The notes: generated by a model from the letters alone, not told the origin. A stretch of 5,409 nt of DNA from Bifidobacteriaceae bacterium (GCA_031272565.1 JAISTN010000141.1:1-5409), one strand, 5' to 3'; counted from the first letter of the stretch, positions 1 to 5,409 are shown. Program-made: numbers and translations.

Positions 1-2013
1 CACCTTGAACTGGATCTTCTGGTCGCGGATGGCGTGGCGGGCGTAGGCCGGCAGCGACTTCCAGACGTCCAGCGGCGTGCGGTCGGACTGCATGATGAAT
101 GTGCCGCCCTCACGCAGGCCCTTCAGCGGGTTGGTGTGGATGAAGGCCTGGTGGTCCGGCGAGACGACCACCTCAACATCTTCCAGTTCGGCGTTGGTCA
201 GTAGGACCGGCTCCGGGGACAGGGTGATGTAGTAGTTGGTGGCGGCGCCAGACTTTTCCGAACCGTACTTGGGGGCGGACTTGGAGTACATGCCCAGCAT
301 GCCGGCCAGGATGTCGGTCAGCAGCTTGCCGGTGGCGATGGTGCCGTAGCCGCCCACCGAGTGGAAGCGGATGCGCAGCGCCTCCGGCGGCAGCACCTGC
401 GGGTTGGGTTCGGTTTCCAGCGCCATGGCTTCGGTTTCCGGGTAGGCCTGGCGCAGTTGTTCTTGGAGGGCGGCGGCGCTGCCGGTGGCCTTGGGGTCGA
501 AGAACTGCGAACCGAGGTAGACCAGCGGGGCGGCATCGGCGCTGGCCAGGTGCTTGAAGCCGGCCACCAGGTGGCGGGGCTGCACATCGTGGCCGCCCAG
601 GCCAAAGATGGCTGTCACCAGCTTGGGGGTGGCCTTGAGGCCCACGATGCCGGGGTAAGCGGCCGGGTTTTCGCCGTTGGCCCGGGCCTTGAACAGAGCG
701 CCGGTCACCAGGCGGGTCAGGGCCGTGTCGTCGGAGCGTTCCAGCACCATGACGGCTTTGGCGTGCTGCAAGGCTTGGGCCAGTTCGGCTTCCGGGAAGG
801 GCTGCAGCAGTTTGACGGAGACGACGCCGACCTTCAGGCCCTGGGCCCGCAGGTAGGGGATGACGGCGCGGGCGTCATCGGTGATGGAGCCGAGGCCCAC
901 CATGATGTAGTCCGCGTCCTCGGTGTCGTAGCTCATGACCGGCTCATAGGTGCGGCCGGTCAGCTCGGAGTATTCGGCCATGGCCTGGCGGGCCAGGGCG
1001 GGTACGGCGGAGGCGAAGTGCGTGCGGTGATCAGCCGCGCCGGCCTGGAAGTCCGGCTGGTTCTGGACCGGACCGGTCAGGCCCGGATTGTTCGGGTCGA
1101 CCAGTGCCGGCACCAACTGGCGGGTGCCCTTGGCCCAGGCGGCCAGCCACTGGCGCCGCCATTGGGCTTTGAGGTCGTCCGGCACAAAGGCCAGCGTCTG
1201 GCCGATCAGTTTGCCGGCGCCATCGGCCTCGATCTGGTCCGCCTTGGCTTCGAGCAGGGCCTTGAGGGCCGTCAGGTCGGCCGGCGTGAAGTCTTCGGCG
1301 TGGCGGTCCAGGTAGGCGTTCAACTGGTAGACGCGCCCCTTGGCGCCGAACAGGATTTCTTGGGCCACCGTGGGGCAGGGGATGCGGCCGGCCGGGTCGC
1401 CCAGGTATTCGCGCAGCAGATCGGGTTCCGGCAGCTTGGCCTCGCTCATGACGTGGCTGGTGGCGAAGCCGTCCATGGTGTTGGCCACTGGGATCAGGGA
1501 CAAGGCGGAGGTCTTGTAGGAGATGGCGGCTAGGTCGGCCGCCTCCTGCGGGTTGGAGCCAAACAGGATGGTGTAGCCGGCCGGGAGCAGTGCGTAGACG
1601 TCATCGTGCCCCGCCATGACGTTGAGGGAGTGCTTGGAGACCACGCGGGCGGCCACTTGCAGCACAAAGCCGCCCACCTTCTTGCCGGCGGTGACGTAGT
1701 GGGATTCCAAGCCGTACAGGATGCCCTGGGAGCTGGAGGCGTTGGAGATGAAGTTGCCGCCGGTCAGGGCCGCGCCCAGGGCCCCGGACTGGGCGGAGTG
1801 TTCACCTTCGGTCTCAACGAAGAAGGGGTGCTTGCCCCAGACGTTGAGTTGGCCTTCGGCCCGGGCCGCCTCGAACGTCTCCGAGATTTCGGTCGATGGC
1901 GTGATCGGGTAGCCGATCACACCGCCGCAGACGTATTTCATCACGTAGGCGACGGCACCGTTGCCGTTGATCACCTCGGGGAGGCCGGGATAGCGGGGAG
2001 CTTGCTTGGACAT
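1..2013 (-). CDS. nifJ: Pyruvate:ferredoxin (flavodoxin) oxidoreductase, N-terminal 671 residues (partial)
   Basis: This enzyme oxidises pyruvate with CoA to acetyl-CoA and CO2 in the cytoplasm, reducing ferredoxin or flavodoxin. The reading frame is open from ATG 2013 to the window edge, giving 671 codons of a family that is usually about 1,170 to 1,200 residues. Residues 1 to about 200 match the pyrimidine-binding domain, with YPITPS at 35-40 (Thr38 aligns with the pyruvate-contacting Thr of Desulfovibrio PFOR), EGEHSAQSGALG at 69-80 (Glu71 is the probable cofactor glutamate) and VAARVVSKHS at 120-129 (Arg123 aligns with the substrate Arg). Residues about 350-500 form the transketolase C-terminal-like domain, with VGLGSITDD and SVKLLQPFPEAEL. 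Residues 548 onward begin the gamma domain, with SVGGYGTIATGK and YGSEKSGAATNY. The ferredoxin-like iron-sulfur domain and the TPP-binding domain lie beyond the left edge. A segment near residues 205-300 is roughly 70-80 residues longer than in classical PFOR, judged from memory. The start is fixed by a strong Shine-Dalgarno site. The substrate could be another 2-oxoacid, but pyruvate is most likely. Confidence 0.93.
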   Translation of the reverse strand, partial: MSKQAPRYPGLPEVINGNGAVAYVMKYVCGGVIGYPITPSTEISETFEAARAEGQLNVWGKHPFFVETEGEHSAQSGALGAALTGGNFISNASSSQGILYGLESHYVTAGKKVGGFVLQVAARVVSKHSLNVMAGHDDVYALLPAGYTILFGSNPQEAADLAAISYKTSALSLIPVANTMDGFATSHVMSEAKLPEPDLLREYLGDPAGRIPCPTVAQEILFGAKGRVYQLNAYLDRHAEDFTPADLTALKALLEAKADQIEADGAGKLIGQTLAFVPDDLKAQWRRQWLAAWAKGTRQLVPALVDPNNPGLTGPVQNQPDFQAGAADHRTHFASAVPALARQAMAEYSELTGRTYEPVMSYDTEDADYIMVGLGSITDDARAVIPYLRAQGLKVGVVSVKLLQPFPEAELAQALQHAKAVMVLERSDDTALTRLVTGALFKARANGENPAAYPGIVGLKATPKLVTAIFGLGGHDVQPRHLVAGFKHLASADAAPLVYLGSQFFDPKATGSAAALQEQLRQAYPETEAMALETEPNPQVLPPEALRIRFHSVGGYGTIATGKLLTDILAGMLGMYSKSAPKYGSEKSGAATNYYITLSPEPVLLTNAELEDVEVVVSPDHQAFIHTNPLKGLREGGTFIMQSDRTPLDVWKSLPAYARHAIRDQKIQFKV

Positions 2014-2019
2014 GCTGGA

Positions 2020-2026
2020 ATCACCT
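2020..2026 (-). promoter_or_regulatory. Shine-Dalgarno site of nifJ
   Basis: On the minus strand AGGTGAT lies six bases before the ATG at 2013. It matches seven consecutive bases of the anti-Shine-Dalgarno complement and fixes the nifJ start. It is the only strong ribosome binding site in the window; neither the unknown gene nor uvrB has one at normal spacing. Confidence 0.85.
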
Positions 2027-2077
2027 GTTCTGACGTCAATCGAGGCGCTGGGCGCGCCCTGGTTGTGGCCCCTGGGC

Positions 2078-2100
2078 GGCAGCGTTTGGGCGGCGCTGCC
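2078..2100 (-). repeat. Hairpin in the nifJ leader
   Basis: GGCAGCG (2078-2084) and CGCTGCC (2094-2100) form a perfect 7-bp GC-rich stem with a 9-base loop. The hairpin lies about 50 bases upstream of the nifJ ribosome binding site and would fall inside the 5' leader if transcription starts near 2113. There is no U-tract after it on the minus strand, so it does not look like a classical terminator. A role in mRNA stability or regulation is conjecture, because GC-rich DNA forms such stems easily. Confidence 0.4.
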
Positions 2101-2117
2101 ACTGCAAAGGACCCCAT

Positions 2118-2134
2118 CTAGGGTAGACCCGTAG
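2118..2134 (-). promoter_or_regulatory. Possible nifJ promoter -10 with overlapping inverted repeat
   Basis: The minus strand carries TACCCT (2125-2120), which fits the actinobacterial TAnnnT -10 pattern, about 100 bases before the nifJ ATG. No good -35 is present: CTGCGA at 17-bp spacing matches TTGACA poorly. The -10 lies inside a broken inverted repeat, CTA-GGGT-AG-ACCC-G-TAG on the plus strand, with 7-bp arms and one extra base in the right arm. That arrangement would suit an operator at the promoter. The evidence is pattern only, with no known regulator matched. Confidence 0.25.
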
Positions 2135-2202
2135 GATGAATTTCGCAGCCCGGCGGGGCGGGGTGAGAGGGGTTTCACTCTCCGCCAAACGGGTTGCTAG
2201 CC

Positions 2203-2255
2203 GATGGTAGCTACAAGGGGGTAGCTGAAGGTCGCCATCCGGTCGAACAGATGGC
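2203..2255 (-). repeat. Overlapping alternative hairpins after the unknown gene
   Basis: Just past the TGA of the unknown gene, the transcript can fold in more than one way. GCCATC (minus strand 2255-2250) pairs with GATGGC (2239-2234) as a 6-bp stem. The same GATGG can instead pair with CCATC (2207-2203), enclosing a 6-bp stem AGCTAC/GTAGCT (2226-2221 with 2214-2209). The first two pairings are mutually exclusive. This could be a weak terminator for the unknown gene, though no U-tract follows. It also overlaps the possible in-frame extension of that gene. Confidence 0.35.
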
Positions 2256-2259
2256 CGGT

Positions 2260-2901
2260 TCAGCCCTCCCAGCCCATGGCGGCGGCGATGCGATGGTGGC
2301 CGGCCATGGTGGGGTAGTGGATGAACGGGAACGGGACATCCAGGCCACAGCGGCTGAGCCAGGCCCGGATGTCGCCCAGGAACCACTGGCGGGGGTGGTA
2401 GCCGATCGGTTCGGGCAGCGGCTTGGGAGGATCGGCGGCGCCGCTGACCCAGTCCGCCACCAGGCGCATGGCGGCCGGTTGAGGTTGCAGCAGGTGATAC
2501 TTGGCGGGGTAACCCCCGGGGGGTGCGGCCGGGTCTTGCAGCGCGCTGGTGGACATGTAGCGCTGGGCGCCGGGGCCAAAGGTGCTGTGGGGCACGCTGG
2601 GCCGGGCGGGGCCGTGGTCCAAGGTGGCGTGGTCCGGGATGTCATGCGACTTGATGATGTCGGGGATCAGGCGGGCAACCCGCCAGCCGGACATGTTTAG
2701 AGTCGCCTCCGCCAGGCGGGCGGCGCTCGCCAGCGAACCGCCCATGACAAAGCTGCGCACCACGGCCACCAGGCCGTTGCTGGGTAAGAAGTCGGCAAAG
2801 GCGACGTTGCCCAGGTCATCAGGAATGAAGACCGGCCCGGGGCGATCAGCTTTGATCTGGAACCACAGGACGTGAGCCTTCGGGAAGTCTGAGACGTTCA
2901 C
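2260..2901 (-). CDS. Unknown protein, 213 residues, with C-terminal GHHR motif
   Basis: I do not recognise this protein. The frame looks genuinely coding: third positions are strongly G/C and the composition is balanced, with W, F, Y, H and I spread through it, unlike the G/R/A-rich frame on the other strand. It starts with GTG at 2901 and ends with TGA at 2262-2260. No signal peptide or clear membrane segment is seen; residues 44-64 are a mildly hydrophobic, probably helical stretch, and residues 95-130 are rich in Pro and Gly, suggesting a linker. The C-terminal part, IRAWLSRCGLDVPFPF followed by GHHRIAAAMGW (201-211), resembles the helix, strand and GHHR signature of ParB/sulfiredoxin-fold proteins, which usually continue past this point. 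The start is uncertain: there is no Shine-Dalgarno site and an in-frame stop lies at 2952-2950, leaving CTG 2910 as the only other nearby choice. It points toward nifJ, 246 bp away, but is probably transcribed separately. Confidence 0.75.
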   Translation of the reverse strand: MNVSDFPKAHVLWFQIKADRPGPVFIPDDLGNVAFADFLPSNGLVAVVRSFVMGGSLASAARLAEATLNMSGWRVARLIPDIIKSHDIPDHATLDHGPARPSVPHSTFGPGAQRYMSTSALQDPAAPPGGYPAKYHLLQPQPAAMRLVADWVSGAADPPKPLPEPIGYHPRQWFLGDIRAWLSRCGLDVPFPFIHYPTMAGHHRIAAAMGWEG

Positions 2902-2902
2902 G

Positions 2903-2920
2903 CCGTGCAGGTTTTCACGG
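2903..2920 (-). repeat. Small inverted repeat directly before the GTG start
   Basis: CCGTG (2903-2907) and CACGG (2916-2920) could form a 5-bp stem with an 8-base loop ending one base before the GTG start of the unknown gene. It occupies the place where a ribosome binding site would be expected. The stem is short and may be fortuitous. Confidence 0.2.
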
Positions 2921-2940
2921 CCCTGGCCAGGGCATTCTGC

Positions 2941-2954
2941 TGTGAACGATCACA
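2941..2954. promoter_or_regulatory. Candidate operator TGTGA-N4-TCACA
   Basis: TGTGAACGATCACA is a 14-bp inverted repeat with 5-bp perfect arms and a symmetrical central CG. It lies 40 bp before the GTG of the unknown gene. The half-sites equal those of CRP/GlxR, but the spacing is four bases rather than the six of CRP-type sites, so it is not a standard CRP site. It may bind another dimeric regulator. Confidence 0.35.
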
Positions 2955-3009
2955 TTCGCTACCGGCGTAGAAGATTTCGCTGATAGCTGAATCCCGCCAA
3001 CCGGGCCCC

Positions 3010-3057
3010 GCCGGCCGCCGGGCATCCCCCAAATGGAGGGTTTTTTGCCCGGCCGGC
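3010..3057. repeat. Large GC-rich inverted repeat with T6 in the loop
   Basis: GCCGG (3010-3014) pairs with CCGGC (3053-3057). After a 3-base bulge, CCGGGCA (3018-3024) pairs with TGCCCGG (3046-3052). This gives 12 base pairs around a 21-base loop. The loop holds CCC...GGG followed by TTTTTT (3041-3046), so a smaller plus-strand hairpin followed by a U-run, resembling an intrinsic terminator, is nested inside. No plus-strand gene lies upstream within the window, so a terminator role has no obvious client. Confidence 0.5.
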
Positions 3058-3101
3058 CCGATCTGGTAGTGACCAGGTGCAGCCGCGTGGCAGGATAGGT
3101 C

Positions 3102-3113
3102 TTCAAATTTGAA
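3102..3113. promoter_or_regulatory. Perfect 12-bp AT-rich palindrome, candidate operator
   Basis: TTCAAATTTGAA is a perfect palindrome, with only 2 of 12 bases G/C in otherwise GC-rich DNA. Directly beside it the minus strand has TATCCT (3097-3092), a TAnnnT -10 candidate that would drive the unknown gene with a leader of roughly 180 bases. The palindrome would then overlie the -35 to spacer region, a typical repressor position. No good -35 hexamer is seen and no regulator can be named. Confidence 0.35.
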
Positions 3114-3182
3114 CAGACTCCACCTCTTGGCTTTGCCCACAAGACCCCGCCACCCAACTGAACCGCCCAAACGTGAGAGTCT

Positions 3183-3217
3183 GGCTCAGCCCAGGATGAG
3201 GAGCATAGGGCTGAGTC
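3183..3217. repeat. Inverted repeat CTCAGCCC / GGGCTGAG
   Basis: CTCAGCCC (3185-3192) and GGGCTGAG (3208-3215) are perfect 8-bp arms around a 15-base loop. They extend to 10 bp through one G-U pair and one more G-C pair. GAGTCTG also occurs twice in direct orientation, at 3177-3183 and 3213-3219, flanking this structure. Confidence 0.45.
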
Positions 3218-3274
3218 TGAGGGGGGCTGATCCGGTGCCCGCGACAGTGTCCACGGAGACCGGATGACAGCTCA

Positions 3275-3312
3275 GGACCCGGCACTGGCAATGGGGCGCT
3301 GGTGCCGGGTCC
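3275..3312. repeat. Strong inverted repeat about 70 bp before uvrB
   Basis: GGACCCGGCAC (3275-3285) and GTGCCGGGTCC (3302-3312) are perfect 11-bp arms. Two T/G oppositions and two more G-C pairs bring the stem to about 15 bp (3275-3289 with 3298-3312), with an 8-base loop. It is the most stable simple hairpin in the window. No U-tract follows on either strand. It may be a U-less terminator, an mRNA or small-RNA structure, or a dispersed palindromic repeat. Confidence 0.55.
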
Positions 3313-3370
3313 GCTCCGCTGTGCGGGCGCGGCGGCCGCGCGGTCGCCATCGGGCAACAGAGGGTCGTTG

Positions 3371-3376
3371 TAGCGT
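3371..3376 (+). promoter_or_regulatory. Possible -10 element of a leaderless uvrB transcript
   Basis: TAGCGT fits TAnnnT and ends six bases before the A of the uvrB ATG, the spacing expected if transcription starts at the start codon itself. This agrees with the lack of a Shine-Dalgarno site: the nearest purine run, AGAGGG at 3359-3364, is 18 bases from the ATG, which is too far. Leaderless mRNAs are common in actinobacteria. No clear -35 is present. Confidence 0.35.
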
Positions 3377-3382
3377 GGTGCC

Positions 3383-5409
3383 ATGCGTCCCGTGACCGAC
3401 CTGCAACGGACCGTGGCCCCCTTCGCGGTCATCAGCGACTATGTGCCCTCCGGCGACCAGCCGCAGGCAATTGAAGAACTGGCCAAGCGGCTGCAGGCGG
3501 GGGAAAAGGACATTGTGCTGCTGGGCGCCACCGGCACCGGCAAGTCCGCCACCACCGCCTGGCTGATCGAACGGGTCCAGCGGCCCACCCTGGTGATCGA
3601 ACCGAACAAGACGCTGGCCGCTCAGTTGGCCTCGGAGTTCCGCGAACTGCTGCCCAACAACGCCGTCGAGTACTTTGTCAGCTACTACGACTACTACCAG
3701 CCGGAGGCCTACATCCCCCAGACGGACACCTACATTGAAAAGGACAGTTCGATCAACGATGAGGTGGAACGGCTGCGGCACTCGGCGACCTCGTCGCTGC
3801 TGACCCGGCGCGACACCGTGGTGGTGGCCTCGGTCAGTTGCATCTACGGCCTGGGCACACCCCAGGAGTATGTCGACCGGATGGTTTCGCTGAAGGTGGG
3901 GGACAATGCCGGCCGGGACCGGTTGCTGCGGCGTTTCATCGACATGCAGTACACCCGCAACGACACGGCCTTTACCCGCGGCACGTTCCGGGTGCGGGGC
4001 GACACCGTGGAGATCATCCCGATGTATGAGGAGTTGGCGGTCCGGATCGAGTTCTTTGGTGACGAGGTGGAGGCGCTCAGTTCCCTGCACCCGCTGACCG
4101 GCGAGGTTCTGTCGACCGAAGACCAGGTCCACATCTTCCCGGCCTCGCACTACGTGGCTGGGCCGGAACGGATGTGGCGGGCGTTGACCGGCATCGAGGA
4201 GGAGTTGCAGGAGCGGCTGGGGGAGTTGGAACGGCAAGGCCAGTTGCTGGAGGCCCAGCGTCTGCGCATGCGCACCACCTACGACCTGGAGATGATGCGG
4301 CAGATCGGCACCTGCAGCGGGATTGAGAACTACTCGCGGCACATCGACGGGCGTGACCCCGGTTCGCCGCCCAACACGCTGCTGGACTACTTCCCGGAGG
4401 ACTTCCTGCTGGTGATCGACGAATCGCACGTCACCGTGCCGCAGATCGGCGCCATGTATGAGGGCGACATGTCGCGCAAGCGGACCTTGGTGGAGCACGG
4501 CTTCCGCTTGCCTTCCGCCCTGGACAACCGGCCGTTGCGCTGGGAGGAGTTCCTGGAGCGGATTGGCCAGACGGTCTACCTCAGCGCCACGCCCGGCTCA
4601 TATGAGATGTCGATGTCCGATGGCGTGGTGGAACAGATCATCCGGCCTACCGGCCTGGTCGACCCAAAGGTCGAAGTGCGGCCCACCAAGGGGCAGATCG
4701 ACGACCTGTTGGGGGAAATCAAGGCCCGGGTGGAGCTGGACCAGCGGGTGTTGGTCACCACCCTGACCAAGAAAATGGCGGAAGACCTGACGGACTACCT
4801 GGCGGAAAAGCAGGTCAAGGTGCGCTACCTGCACTCCGATGTCGACACGCTGAAGCGGATCGACCTGTTGCGTGAGCTACGCCAAGGTGTGTTCGACGTC
4901 CTGGTGGGCATCAACCTGTTGCGGGAGGGCCTGGACCTGCCTGAGGTGTCGCTGGTGGCCATCCTGGACGCCGACAAGCAAGGCTTCCTGCGCTCCGGCA
5001 CCTCGCTGATCCAGACGATCGGCCGGGCCGCCCGGCACGTTTCCGGTGCCGTCATCATGTATGCCGACCAGTTGACACCGGCGATGCGGCAGGCCATCGG
5101 CGAAACGGACCGGCGGCGCGACAAGCAGTTGGCCTTCAACGCCGCCAACGGCATCGACCCGCAGCCGATCCGCAAGCGGATTGCAGACATCACCGAGGCC
5201 CTGGTCAGGGAGAGCTACGACACGACGGCGCTGTTGACCGCCGGGGCCGGCGCGGGGGGCGGTGCGGGCGGCCGGGTCCGGGGGCCGGTGCCGGGGAGCG
5301 GGCGGGCGGCCGGAGTTGCGGCGGCGGCTGACCTGGCAGACCTGATCCAGAACCTGACCGACCAGATGATGGCGGCGGCCGACCAATTGCAGTTTGAGGT
5401 GGCGACGCG
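3383..5409 (+). CDS. uvrB: Excinuclease ABC subunit B (UvrB), 3' end cut off by window
   Basis: UvrB receives damaged DNA from UvrA, opens it with a limited helicase activity, verifies the lesion by inserting a beta-hairpin and recruits UvrC for incision. 675 full codons are present. Walker A GATGTGKS is at 48-55 (Lys54). The tyrosine-rich beta-hairpin [10 protein letters not shown] at 101-110 is intact. Walker B DESH is at 346-349, YLSATPG at 399-405, the segment [17 protein letters not shown] at 507-522, and motif [10 protein letters not shown] at 544-551. A Gly/Ala-rich linker (about 618-648) precedes the C-terminal UVR domain, whose first part, [10 protein letters not shown] through LQFEVA, is visible. 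The missing end is probably only a few dozen residues, as actinobacterial UvrB is about 690-715 long. ATG 3383 is the first possible start because an in-frame TAG lies at 3371-3373, and MRPVTDL is the usual actinobacterial N-terminus. It is divergent from the unknown gene. No LexA box is seen upstream. Confidence 0.98.
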   Translation, partial: MRPVTDLQRTVAPFAVISDYVPSGDQPQAIEELAKRLQAGEKDIVLLGATGTGKSATTAWLIERVQRPTLVIEPNKTLAAQLASEFRELLPNNAVEYFVSYYDYYQPEAYIPQTDTYIEKDSSINDEVERLRHSATSSLLTRRDTVVVASVSCIYGLGTPQEYVDRMVSLKVGDNAGRDRLLRRFIDMQYTRNDTAFTRGTFRVRGDTVEIIPMYEELAVRIEFFGDEVEALSSLHPLTGEVLSTEDQVHIFPASHYVAGPERMWRALTGIEEELQERLGELERQGQLLEAQRLRMRTTYDLEMMRQIGTCSGIENYSRHIDGRDPGSPPNTLLDYFPEDFLLVIDESHVTVPQIGAMYEGDMSRKRTLVEHGFRLPSALDNRPLRWEEFLERIGQTVYLSATPGSYEMSMSDGVVEQIIRPTGLVDPKVEVRPTKGQIDDLLGEIKARVELDQRVLVTTLTKKMAEDLTDYLAEKQVKVRYLHSDVDTLKRIDLLRELRQGVFDVLVGINLLREGLDLPEVSLVAILDADKQGFLRSGTSLIQTIGRAARHVSGAVIMYADQLTPAMRQAIGETDRRRDKQLAFNAANGIDPQPIRKRIADITEALVRESYDTTALLTAGAGAGGGAGGRVRGPVPGSGRAAGVAAAADLADLIQNLTDQMMAAADQLQFEVAT
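5243..5306 (+). other. G-run cluster in uvrB linker, G-quadruplex potential
   Basis: The sense strand has eight runs of three or more G within 64 bases (at 5243, 5254, 5266, 5274, 5280, 5293, 5300 and 5304), separated by short loops. This fits the G3+N1-7 quadruplex pattern in both the coding strand and the mRNA. It encodes the Gly-rich variable linker of UvrB, so codon composition (GGN, CGG, CCG) explains much of it. Confidence 0.45.

Larger units (their letters stand above)
2902..3382. other. Divergent intergenic region without a convincing gene, rich in inverted repeats
   Basis: This 481-bp stretch separates the divergent unknown gene and uvrB. The frames open on the minus strand here (to about 90 residues) have unnatural composition and no ribosome binding sites, so I see no protein gene. 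It holds several independent inverted repeats: 2941-2954, 3010-3057, 3102-3113, 3183-3217, 3275-3312 and 3327-3341 (an odd palindrome, GCGCGGC-G-GCCGCGC). It must carry the promoters of both flanking genes. No LexA-type box (CGAAC-N4-GTTCG) was found, although uvrB is SOS-controlled in many bacteria. A structured small RNA is possible but unproven. Confidence 0.6.

Noticed and set aside
361..1533. 390-codon open frame on the plus strand opposite nifJ
   Set aside because: Its translation is rich in G, A, V, Q and H with no recognisable domain, it lies wholly antisense to clear PFOR domains, and such frames are expected opposite GC-rich genes.
2031..2038. TGACGTCA palindrome just upstream of the nifJ ribosome site, also readable as a TTGACG -35 on the minus strand
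   Set aside because: It is an 8-bp palindrome likely by chance, and no -10 lies at correct spacing before the nifJ ATG, so a promoter here could not supply the start with its Shine-Dalgarno site.
2194..2700. 168-codon plus-strand frame opposite the unknown protein
   Set aside because: Its G/A/V-rich translation is typical of a shadow frame, whereas the minus-strand frame has the balanced composition and third-position G/C expected of a gene.
2898..3170. 90-codon and 80-codon minus-strand frames upstream of the unknown gene
   Set aside because: No ribosome site, unnatural composition, overlapping each other in different frames and running through the large inverted repeat at 3010-3057.
2902..3382. 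SOS (LexA) box upstream of uvrB
   Set aside because: Looked for CGAAC-N4-GTTCG and close variants; GAAC occurs at 2944 and 3111, but neither has a matching second half-site.
3272..4498. 408-codon open frame on the minus strand opposite uvrB
   Set aside because: It is antisense to highly conserved UvrB motifs, low-complexity in composition, and has no domain or ribosome site.
4994..5011. UvrB SGTSLIQ in place of the SERSLIQ of E. coli before motif VI
   Set aside because: The Gly-Thr form is, as I recall, normal in several actinobacterial UvrB proteins, so it is not an anomaly.

Overview
The window is high-GC bacterial DNA with strong G/C preference at third codon positions. It looks chromosomal and most likely comes from an actinobacterium. 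The main clue is the right-hand gene, a nearly complete uvrB whose sequence, from its MRPVTDL start to the IDPQP stretch after the helicase core, follows the actinobacterial form of the protein. The left-hand gene encodes a pyruvate:ferredoxin (flavodoxin) oxidoreductase, so the organism probably lives anaerobically or at low oxygen for at least part of its life. No genus can be named from this evidence.

Layout. Positions 2013 down to 1 (minus strand) hold the first 671 codons of a NifJ-type oxidoreductase, which runs off the left edge. It has a strong Shine-Dalgarno site and a structured leader. Positions 2901 down to 2260 (minus strand) hold a 213-residue protein of unknown function, upstream of nifJ and in the same direction; the 246-bp gap between them contains hairpins and a possible nifJ promoter. 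Positions 2902 to 3382 form a 481-bp divergent intergenic region with no convincing gene but an unusual density of inverted repeats. Positions 3383 to 5409 (plus strand) hold uvrB, cut off by the right edge only a few dozen codons before its expected end.

How the genes work together. No shared pathway is visible. UvrB is the central damage-verification subunit of nucleotide excision repair. NifJ oxidises pyruvate to acetyl-CoA and passes the electrons to ferredoxin or flavodoxin. The unknown protein ends in a GHHR-containing segment resembling the signature of the ParB/sulfiredoxin fold, but it cannot be linked functionally to either neighbour. No mobile element, CRISPR array, tRNA or rRNA was found. 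The points most worth a second look are the unknown protein with its possible 20-codon in-frame extension past the TGA, the palindrome-rich intergenic region, and the possibly leaderless start of uvrB.
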